NCBI RefSeq assembly: GCF_000417875.1
Contig: NW_006920869.1
Span: forward strand, 24,601 to 88,600
Direction: 5' to 3'
Length of the DNA: 64,000 bases
Source of the DNA: Pseudozyma flocculosa PF-1
Taxonomy: Eukaryota > Basidiomycota > Ustilaginomycetes > Ustilaginales > Ustilaginaceae
The notes under the pieces were generated by a model that was not told the origin of the DNA, did not search any database, and saw nothing but the letters and a program-made list of their open reading frames with translations. The stretch's first letter is position 1. Each line of letters opens with the position of its first letter. This document shows positions 11,401-22,318 of this stretch, one piece after another. Made by a program: the position numbers and the translations under genes.

Positions 11401-14400
11401 CGTGCTTGGCCAGGTCGAGCAGGCCGTCGAGGTAGAGCTGCGTCAGCTCCTCGTCAAAGAGCCACGAGGCTCGCTCCTTGCGCGCCGCGCGAAGCCAGGG
11501 CGCCTGCCCGTCGGCGGTGCTAAACGAGATCGCCGACCTCTCGGCCGTTGAGTCGGTCGAGACGGTCTTCTGTAGGGCGTTGCCGAGGACGTCGGACAAG
11601 GAGCACACAGGTGGGCGGTAAGAAGCGTCAGTGCCCGGCTCATCAACGTATCCGGCGGGCACGCCCGCACCGCTCGAAACAGCAACTCACCTGTTGGACC
11701 AGCTCCAGCGTACGCGGCGCCGCAGCCGTCGAGCGGTAGCGCCCGCTCGAAGCCATCTGCAGCACGTAGTCTTCCAGCGAGGCGAGCCCGGCGCGGGGCA
11801 CCTCCTTGTAGACGGTGTTGCCGCGCGCGTCGAGCGAGGTGCTCGGGCCCAGGGGCGCGCGGGCGTCCTGGTAGCGGCTGGGTCCATCGAAGCGGCAGGC
11901 GAGGAGCAGCTCGCAGACGCGGAGGGCCAGCGCCTTGCCAGGCCCAGAGGCGGCCTCGAGTCGCCTCCGCTCGTGCTCGAGGGGTGCGGGTCCGTCGAGC
12001 TGGTTGACGAGGGCGATGCAGCGGGTTGCCAGCTCGGCATCGCTGTCGTCGATCTTGCCCGAGAGCAGGTCGGCGAAGAGGAGCGCCACGTTCTGCCTCG
12101 ACCAGTTCCAGTAGCTCTCGTAGTGGCGAGCGTGGAGCGGCTCAAACTTGCCCTGGATGCCGTTGGTGTACGAGTCGCCGTGCTCGGCGAGGATGTCGTC
12201 AAACATCCGCGTCACTCGCTCCAGGTGCTCCTGCACACCCTCCTGGGCGCGCTTCGACAGGTCGACGTCGACGCCAAGGTAGTCCTGCAGCGCCTGGATC
12301 TGCTTCTGGGCGTGGGCCTCCTGCTTGGCCTGCAGCAGCAGCAGCTCCTGGCTGCTGACGACGGCGCCTCCAGCCGCGCCGCCCGACTGGCCAGCACCGC
12401 CAGNNNNNNNNNNNNNNNNNNNNNNNNNNNNNNNNNNNNNNNNNNNNNNNNNNNNNNNNNNNNNNNNNNNNNNNNNNNNNNNNNNNNNNNNNNNNNNNNN
12501 NNNNNNNNNNNNNNNNNNNNNNNNNNNNNNNNNNNNNNNNNNNNNNNNNNNNNNNNNNNNNNNNNNNNNNNNNNNNNNNNNNNNNNNNNNNNNNNNNNNN
12601 NNNNNNNNNNNNNNNNNNNNNNNNNNNNNNNNNNNNNNNNNNNNNNNNNNNNNNNNNNNNNNNNNNNNNNNNNNNNNNNNNNNNNNNNNNNNNNNNNNNN
12701 NNNNNNNNNNNNNNNNNNNNNNNNNNNNNNNNNNNNNNNNNNNNNNNNNNNNNNNNNNNNNNNNNNNNNNNNNNNNNNNNNNNNNNNNCGAGGCGGCCGC
12801 GTACGCCTCGGCGACCGTCTGGAGCCACTTGGTCGCCTCGGCCTCGTTGGGCAGGCGCTGCGCCGGCTCGCGCGTGATGGCCTCGAGGAGCAGCGCGTCG
12901 GTGCGGCCGGGTCCGAGGCCCCAGTTCTTGTTGGCCTGCGCCTTGATGGCCGAGAGGCCAAACCCACCGGGCATCTTGCTCGTCACCAGGCGGGCCACGA
13001 GCGCGGTCGTGTACTTGCCCAGCGTGCCGCTGTAGCCCGGCTGGAGCGCCTTGCCGAGATCCTCGATGCTGAGGTCCTCGCTGCGGTCCGGCAGCTCCGA
13101 GAACTCGAGCTGCAGGTCGCCAATGATCTCGTTTTGGAGCGTCGAGCGGCCGCCAGTCATGCTCTTGATGGTCTTGGACGAGGCGACCTCGCTCGAGGCC
13201 AGCTTCATCTTCTGTGCCAGGATGGCCTTGAGGGTGACGACGGGGTCAAGGGGAGCATCGGCCACCTCGACGGCCTCGACGGGGGCGGCAGGAGCCGCCG
13301 CGACGACCGGAGCAGCGGGTGCCGGAGCCGGAGTCGGAGCAGGCGCGGGGGAGGATGCCTTCGCAGGGCCTTCGTCGTCGGCAGCGGCCGCAGGCGCGGA
13401 GTGGACGTAGCCGATGGCATCGTGGTCCTTGCTCGAGCAAAGCATCTTGCGCTCGACGCCGAGGGTGCGGTCGCTGCGTAGGTAGCGGCCCGCCAGCGTC
13501 CGGTTGGCCATGCCCACCAGGATGGGGCCCGGGCCAAACTCGACCAGGCGGGCAAAGTTGACGTCGCGGAAGAAAATGTCCTGCGTCTCGATCCAGCGGA
13601 CGGGCGAGGCAAACTGGTAGGTGAGCAGCTCGACGACGATGGTGGCCGCCAGCTCCTGGGCGCCGCCGGGCGCCGAGATCGAGTCCCAGTCGGCCAGCAC
13701 GCGCTCGAGGACGGCGGAGCCGGTCTGGTCGTGGATGCGCTCGACATACTCGCGCGAGAGGGCAAAGGGCGATGCGGTGAGGTTGGGGATGTAGCGTCCC
13801 ACCAGCTTGTCGGGGTGGACCATCTCGCTGCGGAGGCGCTGCTGGAGGAAGGCGCGGAAGGGCGGGATGCCGCTCTCGAGGAAGCGCGAGTGGAAGGGGA
13901 CGTCGATGCCCGCCAGGGGGATGGTGGCGAGCCCGCGCTCGAGGGGCACCGAGCCGTGAGCGGCAAGACGCTTGGCCTCGGAGACGGCGTCCTCGACGAG
14001 CGCGATGACGTCGGCCGACTCGGCGTAGCTTTCGACGTTGGGACCGACGCGCTTGCCGACGCGGTCGAGCACGGAGCCCATGGCCCACAGGGCCACCTCG
14101 TGGCCGGCGACGACGCTCTGCTGCTCGGCCACGTTGAAGTTGACCGTCTGCAGCAGCTCGCCGCTGCGGCGACCGACGAGGTCGACGATTGAAGCGAGCG
14201 CGGCGTCGGGGGCCACAGGACCACCCTTGGCGAACGCCTTGGCTGCGGCGACGGCCACCATGCCGTAGCTGGAGCGGCCCTGCGAGTCGCGCGGGACGGC
14301 ATTCTGCATCGTCAGGCCGCGGAAGAAGACGACATCGACGAGGTCCCTGAGCCGCATCATGCCGCCGACCGAGGCGAGGGCGGCATACTCGCCGAGCGAG

Positions 14401-17400
14401 TGTCCGGCAAAGGGGGCGTCGTCGACGATCAGGCCGCGGTGCTGGGCGTCGCGGAAGGCGCTCAGCTCGAACAGGACGAGCGCCACCTGGGCGAAGCGCG
14501 TGTCGAAGAGGAGGCCCTTGGGCGACTCAAAGGTGAACGAGCGCGTGGTGCGCGTGATCGAAGGGAACATGGGCCGGCGGACCGGGTTGCCGGACGAGTC
14601 GGTGGTGACGTAGTCCATGGCCATGTAGGTGCTGCGGATCCTCTGTCCGCTGGCACCGCCAAAGAAGACTGTCTTGCTCTTGGGGTTCTCGCGGACGATC
14701 TCGATGATGCTGATGCCGAGCGAGCCGTAGAGGTGCTCCTCGGCCTCGTCCCAGATGGCGCGGGCGACGTCGCTAGAGGCGTAGAGGTCCATGCCCATGC
14801 CCTGGGTCTGCGAGCCCTGGCCCGTAAAGACGTAGACGGTGGTCGGCTGCCGCACCTGGGCCTCGCCGACCAGCACCGTCTCGTCGCGCTGGTTGACGAG
14901 GCGGACGCTGATGACCTTTTCGCCGCGGCGCATCGCGACGTGGCTCAGCGTGGCCGACAGGCGGTCGCCGGGCAGCACCATGCCGGAGAATTCGGCGGTG
15001 AACGAGGTGCAGCGGGCGGGGTCGCCGTCGGCAGCGATGGCCTCGACAAAGCGGCGGGTGGCCGCCGAGGTGAACATGCCGTGGGTGATGGTGCCCGGCA
15101 GGCCGGCGAGCGAGGCAAAGTACGGGTTGACGTGGATCGGGTTGAAGTCGCCCGACGCCCGCGAGTAGGCCTCGTTGGATGCGGGCGCGTAGAAGGTGCG
15201 CACCGACTTGGCATGGCCCAGCTCGTAGGCAGTGTCGAGCGGGACCGCATCGTCGGTAGCATCGCGGCCAAAGCGGCGGACATAGTCGAGGACCGGGTTG
15301 CCGACCGAGGGGGCGTCGGCCGAGTAGTCGATGCGCGCCACCTCGACGAGGTCGCCGCCCAGCTCGGCGCGCTCCTCGAGCACGCTGCCCGTCACGTCGA
15401 GCGAGCGGAAGGTGGTCGAGTCGCGGTGCTTGGCGTCGGTGCGGAAGCGGAATCGCAGCTTGGCGCCCTGCATGGGCTCGGCGTCGGCGGTCCACTCGAG
15501 CCACTCCTTGGCCCGGAGGATGGCGAGGTCGGCGCTGCTCGAGATCGTCACGGCATAGTCGTCCTCGGACAGCTCAAAGCACCGGTCGAAGTCGGCGTAG
15601 CTGCCGCGGTAGAAGAATTCGGACGTGACGCGGAAGACGGGCTCGAACGCGGCGCCGTTGCGCTGCCTCGAGATGTCGGCCGCGACGCGGACCGTCTTGC
15701 CCGTGTCCGAGTTGCGGATGCTGACGACGCGCGCCTCGGCGATGCAGACGTCGCCGGCCTGGAGCGCCGCACCGCCTGCGCTGGTACCGAGCATGCGGAA
15801 CTCGTTGCTCAGGTGGACCAGCGAGAGGAGGTCGGCATCGCAGCTGGCCACGGCCGCCTGCATGATGGCCTCCCAGCCCGCGGCGATGGCAAAGTCCATC
15901 GGCGCCTGACCTGAGGCGTACGCCTTGGAGCGGGCTCCGACGACGTCGCAGAAGCTCTTGATCGCCTCGGGCTCGAGCGCCTTGGGCTGGCTGGTGAAGG
16001 TGGCGGTCGGCGACAGCTGCGAGGCGGGCGGCATCTCGGCGTCGAACCACATCTTCCAGAAGAAGCGCTTGGTCCGGTCGTTGCGGCCCTCTTCGATCTC
16101 GTGGAGGGGCGCCCAGGGCTGGTCGGGGCGGTACGCGAAGCGGAGGTGGAGCGGGACCGCCTCGCCTAGCCGCTCCTCGAAGACGGTGACGTCGATCTCG
16201 TCGGCAGCCGACGCCGAGCGGGCCACCTCGAGCGTCTGGAAGCCTTCGTCGTGGTCGCCGTAGGATCGAGCGGCGCCGAACGCCGAGAGACGGACCGGTT
16301 CGCCGGCGGTCGACTCGGTGACCTCGACCGTCATGCCTGCGCGCGGGCGCAGGAGGCTCGCCATCGGGTTGGCGACGACGTTCTTGCCGCGGACCACGCT
16401 GCCACTGCAGAGCAGCGCGCGCAGCCATCCCGTCTCCTTGCCCGCCAGAGAGGCGAGCCAGGCCTCGACGGGGGCGGTGCGGGCACGGTCTGCCTTGAAC
16501 GTCTTGACGACCGTCGAGCCAAGGGTAGCGACCTCGTGCGGAGGCAGGAGCCCGGCATGCTCAGAACGCTTTCCAAAGAGGGCGCGATCGAGGTACTCGA
16601 CTTCGGGCACCCGGGAGACGTCTCCGCCGTAGAAGCGGTCGAGGACTTTGGCGATCAGGCCGGCCTCGACCGAGCCGAGCACGTCGGCGACCGGCTCGTC
16701 GACCGTCGACTGGCCTCGGACGGCGATGGGGCCCTGAAGGATGCAGACGCGCTGCGGGTCGCGGTCGACGACGGCGTCGAGGTCCTCGGCCTGCCAGAGC
16801 GAGTCCTTCTTGAACTGGGTGGCAAAGTCTTCGCCGAAGCGCGTGATGAACGGCGGCGGCTTCTGCCCAGCGCGCCAGCATAGGGCGTGGAAGAAGGCGG
16901 CGTCCTCGGCGGTGAGCTGGGTGGTCCGAGCGTGGCCGTAGAAGGCCATCAGGCGCTCGAGGCACCTGTGCGGGTCGGTGTCGAGGTCGGTGTAGCTCTG
17001 CAGGCGGTACGAGCGGCCGGCGGAGCGTGTCTCGCCGACGGGCTTGCCCGAGGCCGAGAGGGCGAACCGCTCCTCGACGCGGCGGCACCAGTCGCCGAAG
17101 AGGGTGCGGTGGCTGCGGTCGATCCAACGGGCCTGGTCGCGGACAAAGAGGAGCGAGAGCATGCGGACGCACACCTCCTCGTACGTCATGTCGGCGACGT
17201 CGAGCTGCGGCACGCCGTCCTTGTTCTGGGCGAACCACACCTTCTGGAAGTCGCGGTTGAGCCTTCCGATCAGCCGGGTCTTGTTCTTGGCGAGGTAGGC
17301 GAGCTGCTTTTCCTTGGACGGCAGCGAGAAGCACTCGCGGTCCAGCTCGGCCCACAGCATCGTGGCGCGGTTGGCGATCTGGTGGATGGGCTCGTTCATC

Positions 17401-20259
17401 TCGCTGTTGACTGTCAAGATGCCGCCGGTGGGCTTGTCGTAGGTGCCCTGCCACTCGGCGTCGGTGCATCCGGGCGTCTGGGCGATGAGCTGCTTGACGC
17501 CGAGCGAGGTGCCAGCCTCGCGCGCCGTCATGATGCGGCTGCCGAACAGCACGCCGTCAAACGGCATGGGCGAGGCGCCGCGCTCGACGCTCCACTCTCC
17601 GCTCAGGTAGGGCCACACGTCGTCGTCGCAGGTGAAGCCGGAGCCGGCGACCAGCACGAGGTTGGGCTGGCGGCGGATGAGGCCGTAGGAAGCCAGGATG
17701 GGCTGGTGGAAGTCCTCGGCGCTGTGGTGGCCACCCGCCCGTCCGCCAGTCCACTGGAGCAGGATGCCCATGTCCGGGTTCTGAGCGGCGATCTTGCACA
17801 CCTGCTGGATGCCCGCCAGGCTTCCCGGCTTGAAGCTGACGTGGCGGATGCCAGCCTCGCGCAGCGACGTGAGAAGCTCCTCGGCCTTCTGCGGGGTTGG
17901 AATGCCGGCGGCGACACAGAAGCCCTCGAGCGGGAGTCCCTCGCGGCGCATCTGGATCCACGCCGGCAGCTGCACCGCCCACTGGCGCTGGTTGATGTAG
18001 AGCGAGTTGAGCGTCAGGCCGTGTCCGGGCTCGGTCATCGACTGGATCTCGGCCACGCGCGCACGCAGCGCCTTCTCGTTGTAGAGACCTCCGCCGGCCA
18101 GCTCGATGTGGTAGCCGGCATTGAGGACAGCGGCGTTGAGCTTGGCGCTGACCGTGGTCGGCGTCATGCCAGCGACCATGATCGGAGGGCGGCCAAGCAG
18201 GCGAGACATGGGCGTGTCGAGCAGCAGCTTGCCGGCGCTGTCGAGGGAAGGTGGAGGGGTCATCGTGGTAGCCGAGACACGAGGCAGAGGCGGGTCCGAC
18301 GGTCAGCTGAAAGATCCGACAAGGTAGGGCCGGGGCCGTCCCCGGCGCGCCCGTGAGGCCGTGCGGGCGTGCGGGTGCGGATACTCACCTGGTCTTGACC
18401 AGCTTGGGCTGGAATGCGTTGTCCCATCGCGACTCGCGGGGCACGCCATCGACGCGGTAAAAGTCGGCGCTGGCCGGGTGGGTGCCGCTGACGATCATCG
18501 TGTGGATGCCACGGCCCTGAAGGTTCCTGGCAGTGATGCCGCCGATGCCAAAGAGGCCGCCCGTGCCGAAGTCGACGATGTGAGTCGCGCTCGGCGGCAG
18601 GTCGATGGCGTCTTGCCAGTGTACGGGCAGCGTCAGCAGCTGGTCGCAGAGGTTGGACACCAGGCCGTCGTCGGGCAGGCTGCGCAGGTCGCTGCCGTCG
18701 TAGGTGCTGAAGACCGGGAGTACGAGGTCTTTGGGCGACCACCTGATCGCAGCGGCCTCGATGGCGGCGGGCGCCACCCCTTCGAGGTAGGGCGCGTGGT
18801 AGGGCAGGTCGACGGGCAGGAAGCGCATCTTGAAGGTCGGCTTGCGCTTGGCCGAGGGCACCTTGGTCTGGTCGAGCTTGGGCGAGGCGCAGAGCGGGGC
18901 GAGCTCGCGGATGAGGCCCATCAGCGCGCGCGGGTCGCCCGTGAGGACGACGGTGGTGGGCCCGTTGACGAGGGAAAAGTAGATCTGGCGGTCGGCATCG
19001 AGGTAGGCGTTGCACGCCGCCACCCTCGGCTCGAGGAAGGAGCGCTCGAGGCCGTTGACGAGGAGCATGGGCGTAGGGATGTCGTGGCCCGCCTCGACGG
19101 CCTCGGCCTGCATCTCGGGCTCCACCTCGTCGCAGGCAGTGGCGCTGACGGCGTGGAAGGCGAGCTGGAAGAGGAGGTCGAGCGTGCCGACGGTGCGTCG
19201 GATGAACTCGTCGTTGCCGCCCGCGCTGGCAAACACGGTGGCGGCGATGATGCCCTGGCTGTGGCCCGAGCAGGCGGCGAAGCAGTCGCGCACCTCGGCC
19301 GTCGTCATGCCAATCGAGCGGCACGTGGCATAGTACTGGGTGAGCTGCGTGAGGAAGAGCATGGGCCCGCTGATGGGGTTGGCCGTCAGGTAGTCGGCGG
19401 GCGGGCGCTGGCCCGTGCCGTCGATCCACGAGAGCAGCCGGTACCCGTGCTGGTAGAGCGCGTGGGGCGTGCCATCGGGGCTGGCGACGCTGCGCGCCAG
19501 CTGGCAGAGGCGACCCTCAGCCGCCACCAGCAGGGGCTGGACGAGCGGGCGGTAGGTCTCGTAAAGCTCCTGAAGCTCGTCGAGGTAGCCGCGGTTGTTG
19601 CCCTGACCGCCAAAGACGGCGTAGATCTCGATCGTCTTGGCCTTGGCCTCTTCCAGCAGCCGCGGTCGCCGGAGCTGGGGCGTAAAGTGGCCGGCCTCGA
19701 GGGCGGCGTAGGCCTCAAAGTAGGCTCGCAGCAGCTGCTGGCGGCGTTCGAGCCCGAGCGAGAGGGCAAAGCTGTGGATGTCGGCGCTCGGGCCGAGAAA
19801 CTCGGAGTGGAACTGATTCCACGAGGCCCAGAGCAGCGAGAGCTCCGAGGCGAACCCGCGGCCCTGGTCGTTGCCGGCGGCGATGCGCTCGGCCAGGAAG
19901 CGCAGGAAGCTGGCCAGGAAGAGGGCCTGGTCGGCCGAGGTCGCCTTTGACTGCTCGGCCTCGGCCTCAGCCGGAGCCGGGGCGGCGTCGGACTCGGCGC
20001 TTGCTGCGGCGAGAAGGTGACGCTCGAAGTCGGCCTTGATTGACTCGAGGGCAAAGTAGTTGACCGAGGCGCTGGGGTCGATGGGGATGTTGAGGTCAAA
20101 GTTGGCCTTGTGCGAGCGGATGCGGACGGTGCTGAGGGCGCTCGAGACGCTGGTGGCGAGCTCCGAGTGCAGGTCGTCGGATCCCATCTGGGAGAAGGCG
20201 GGCGAGACCGAGACCTCGGTGTCGCGGGGAGATCCGTGTCGAAGGGGAGAGGCCGCCAT
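8438..20259 (-). CDS. fas2: Single-chain (beta-alpha fused) fungal type I fatty acid synthase
   Basis: Three exons on the minus strand, 20259-18389, 18237-11691 and 11569-8438, make about 3849 residues. Domain order is that of yeast FAS beta fused to alpha: acetyltransferase (GHSQG, Ser334), enoyl reductase (VAGMTPTTV near 645), dehydratase hot-dog (FNPIHVN near 1655), malonyl/palmitoyl transferase (GHSLG, Ser1904), acyl carrier (GGRSTLQNE, Ser2322), ketoreductase (TGAGKGS near 2873; YGASK) and ketosynthase (VGACATA, Cys3493, plus HGTSTK and GHAKGG). Residues ~2441-2569 fall in the assembly gap. Both intron joins rebuild conserved sequence, for example PKLVKTSAGK. The chain stops about 100 residues after the ketosynthase core, without the C-terminal phosphopantetheinyl transferase of yeast alpha. 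It sits divergent to the exporter, and the cluster role would be to make the acyl chains of the glycolipid. The chosen ATG has ATGG context; an in-frame ATG 144 bases upstream is less likely. Confidence 0.93.
12404..12788. other. Assembly gap of 385 N within the synthase gene
   Basis: A run of 385 undetermined bases inside exon 2. Coding sequence continues in the same frame only if the true length is 1 modulo 3, as the placeholder happens to be. The left flank in coding order ends in an Ala-rich stretch just after the acyl carrier domain; the right flank starts Gly/Ala-rich (GGAGQSGGAAGG). The missing part is therefore probably a repetitive linker that failed to assemble. Confidence 0.98.
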
Positions 20260-20585
20260 TGTGAAAAAGGATAAGGGTGAGGTGATTGCGATGTGCCTGG
20301 AGTGCGACAAGGAAAGAGAGCCAAAGAGAGATCGGAAGAAGGGTATAGCAGATGGTCCGATGACAAGTGTGGTGCGCGGCGTGGGTCGAAGCGGTAGGGG
20401 CAAGGCAGAAGAAATGCGGCCGCAGGTGACGAGCGTGGTTCGGATGCGTTGTTGATGGTTGGAACTCCGTCGATGTAGAAGCTGGGCTGTACCTGGCAGC
20501 AGCAGCAGTGGATGGCGTTGTGATTGGTGGCGGAGTGGGGGAAGGCAGGTTTAGAAGGCGGGGAGGTGGCCGATGAGCGGGGTGT

Positions 20586-20596
20586 GGCGCATCTTA
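20586..20596 (+). promoter_or_regulatory. Candidate Rua1-binding element upstream of fas2
   Basis: GGCGCATCTTA fits the consensus I recall for the Rua1 element (K K C G C A W N Y Y R), about 330 bp before the synthase start codon. It overlaps the minus-strand TATA-like box, so one or both readings may be chance. Confidence 0.4.
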
Positions 20597-21036
20597 TACA
20601 GGACAGCAATGGAGTGGCGCGCTCGTGAGGGGATACGGGGCAGCGATGGCAGGCATCGCGTCGCAATCCTCTGCTCGCTGAGCAGTATCTCGGGGCGAGA
20701 GGGGGCTCTCTGATGCTGAGGAACGGCCGCCGCGCCGTTTCGACCCCCAGGGTGCGAGGACTTTGCATGCTGTCAAAGACTGGCCCTGGTGCATCGCAAA
20801 GCGTGGCATGCTCATCCTGGTCAGAGGGGAAGACGGCTGGAGAGAGCGGGGCTGGGAAGGATCAGTAGTATGGCGCAGGACCGTCTGAAGCTCGTAGGTC
20901 GAGGAGCGATGGCGTGCGGACCGCTCCGCCACGACGCCGTTCGCGCAGGCCGGTACCTCGGGCAGGCCATCGAGGTGCAGCGCCCGGGCAGATGTAGCAT
21001 GCGCTTCCGATGCAAGTGGGTCGGCCGGCCGACCAG

Positions 21037-21040
<4 letters not shown>

Positions 21041-21066
<26 letters not shown>
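21041..21066. repeat. CCAG tetranucleotide repeat
   Basis: Six and a half copies of CCAG in tandem, in the middle of the divergent promoter region. Confidence 0.9.
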
Positions 21067-21067
<1 letters not shown>

Positions 21068-22318
21068 ACCAGCGGTGTGGTATCGATGAATGCAAGACGA
21101 TGCGCGAAAGGGTTCGTGAGGGTCGACCACGAAGGTTGTCCGGGTTGCTGAGGGGGGCAGCCCGCCCACGCCGCGTGGTGGTGGCAAGAGGGAAGCGTGA
21201 GGTGGCAAAGGACGCTATGCGCTCGTCTGCTCGCCTCTGGGCTGGCGGCGCAGCCTGCTGCCCTGCTGCCCTGCTGGCTTCCTGGCCCGCAAGCGTGCCC
21301 TGCCTGCCAGCTGTCCAGCAAGGCCCAACGCCCACGACCACGGCCAGCGCATAGCACCCTCGGCCTTCGGGCGGGCTAGATCGGGATTTTCTCAAACCGA
21401 ATCGGGAAGTGGCCCTCAACCACTCCCCCTCATGACGCAGCCTCAAGCTCAGGCGAGCGACGCAGGGGCCTGGAAAAACGCCCGTGTCATCGCTGAAGCT
21501 ACCGAGACTGAAGGGAAGCGTAGCCTCTTTTGACCTGAGTGCTGCTCAAAGGTGATCTGATGAATGCGCCGGAGGACGGGGCGACGACGTCGACGAGCTG
21601 GTGAGTCTGGGCCGGAAAAGGTCAGATCGGGCGCGCCCGATCGGATGCGCGCGAGGCGCGGCTGGCTGCGCTGGCTGGCCCCCCTTTCGAAAATCCGACA
21701 TGCGTGCGGTGGCGGCGAGGCGCGTCTGGCAGCCGTGCGCAGCTTGCTCGCCTCGCCTCTTCCACCACCCACGCGCTGCGCCACCGCCGACGAGGACCCG
21801 TACACGGGCAAGCATCAACACACACAAGCAGCTCGAGGCCGCGACGTGGCCCGCCATCCCGCAGGAAAGCCTGCCCCTGCCCCCTTCGCCAGGAACGTGG
21901 CAAACGACCGGCAGCCGCGTGGACGCTCTCGGCGGCGACGGCGCTGGACTCTCGGACAAGGCACGCCGCGACATGGCGGGGAACGGCATTTCACCTTTGA
22001 CGATTCGCGCTCCTTCGCTCGCTTATCTTCCATCATGACGGCAGCAGCAACCTTGTTCCCCCGAGGCTGTCGGCATCACGCCGTCCGACGCCTGGCCATG
22101 CCCGTCTACCCCCATGCTCGCAGCCCGTCGGCGGCTCTCGGTCGCCTTGCCGTTCCCTTTAAAGGTCGCTCCTGTCGGCGGACCGGCGCGTGGACGTGGT
22201 CGCATCGTCTTAGACATGGCCCCCATCCCAACCTCCCCTCCTTTGGCTCTCCCTCAGCTCCCTCGTCTCTGATCCCTCCCCTCGACATCCGCCCCCAGCA
22301 GCCACCGCACTCGCGAGG

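Larger units (their letters stand above)
20260..22318. other. Divergent promoter region between synthase and exporter genes
   Basis: About 2 kb shared upstream region. The synthase side has a minus-strand TATAAG (20593-20598), overlapped by a match to the Rua1 element. The exporter side has only a weak TTTAAAGG near 22159. A CCAG repeat sits in the middle. No supported gene is present. Confidence 0.7.

Noticed and set aside
9020..11551. Plus-strand open frame of 843 codons antisense to the synthase
   Set aside because: The synthase on the other strand has clear catalytic motifs. This frame is His/Arg/Leu-rich with no domain, as expected for the antisense of GC-rich coding DNA. The same holds for the long frames at 11631-13481, 14400-15914, 16887-18356 and 18361-19950.
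18238..18388. Separate beta and alpha synthase genes with an independent start at 18263
   Set aside because: Splicing 18389 to 18237 joins conserved beta-subunit sequence (PKLVKT-SAGKLLLDTPMSRLLG) in frame, so a single polypeptide is the better model.
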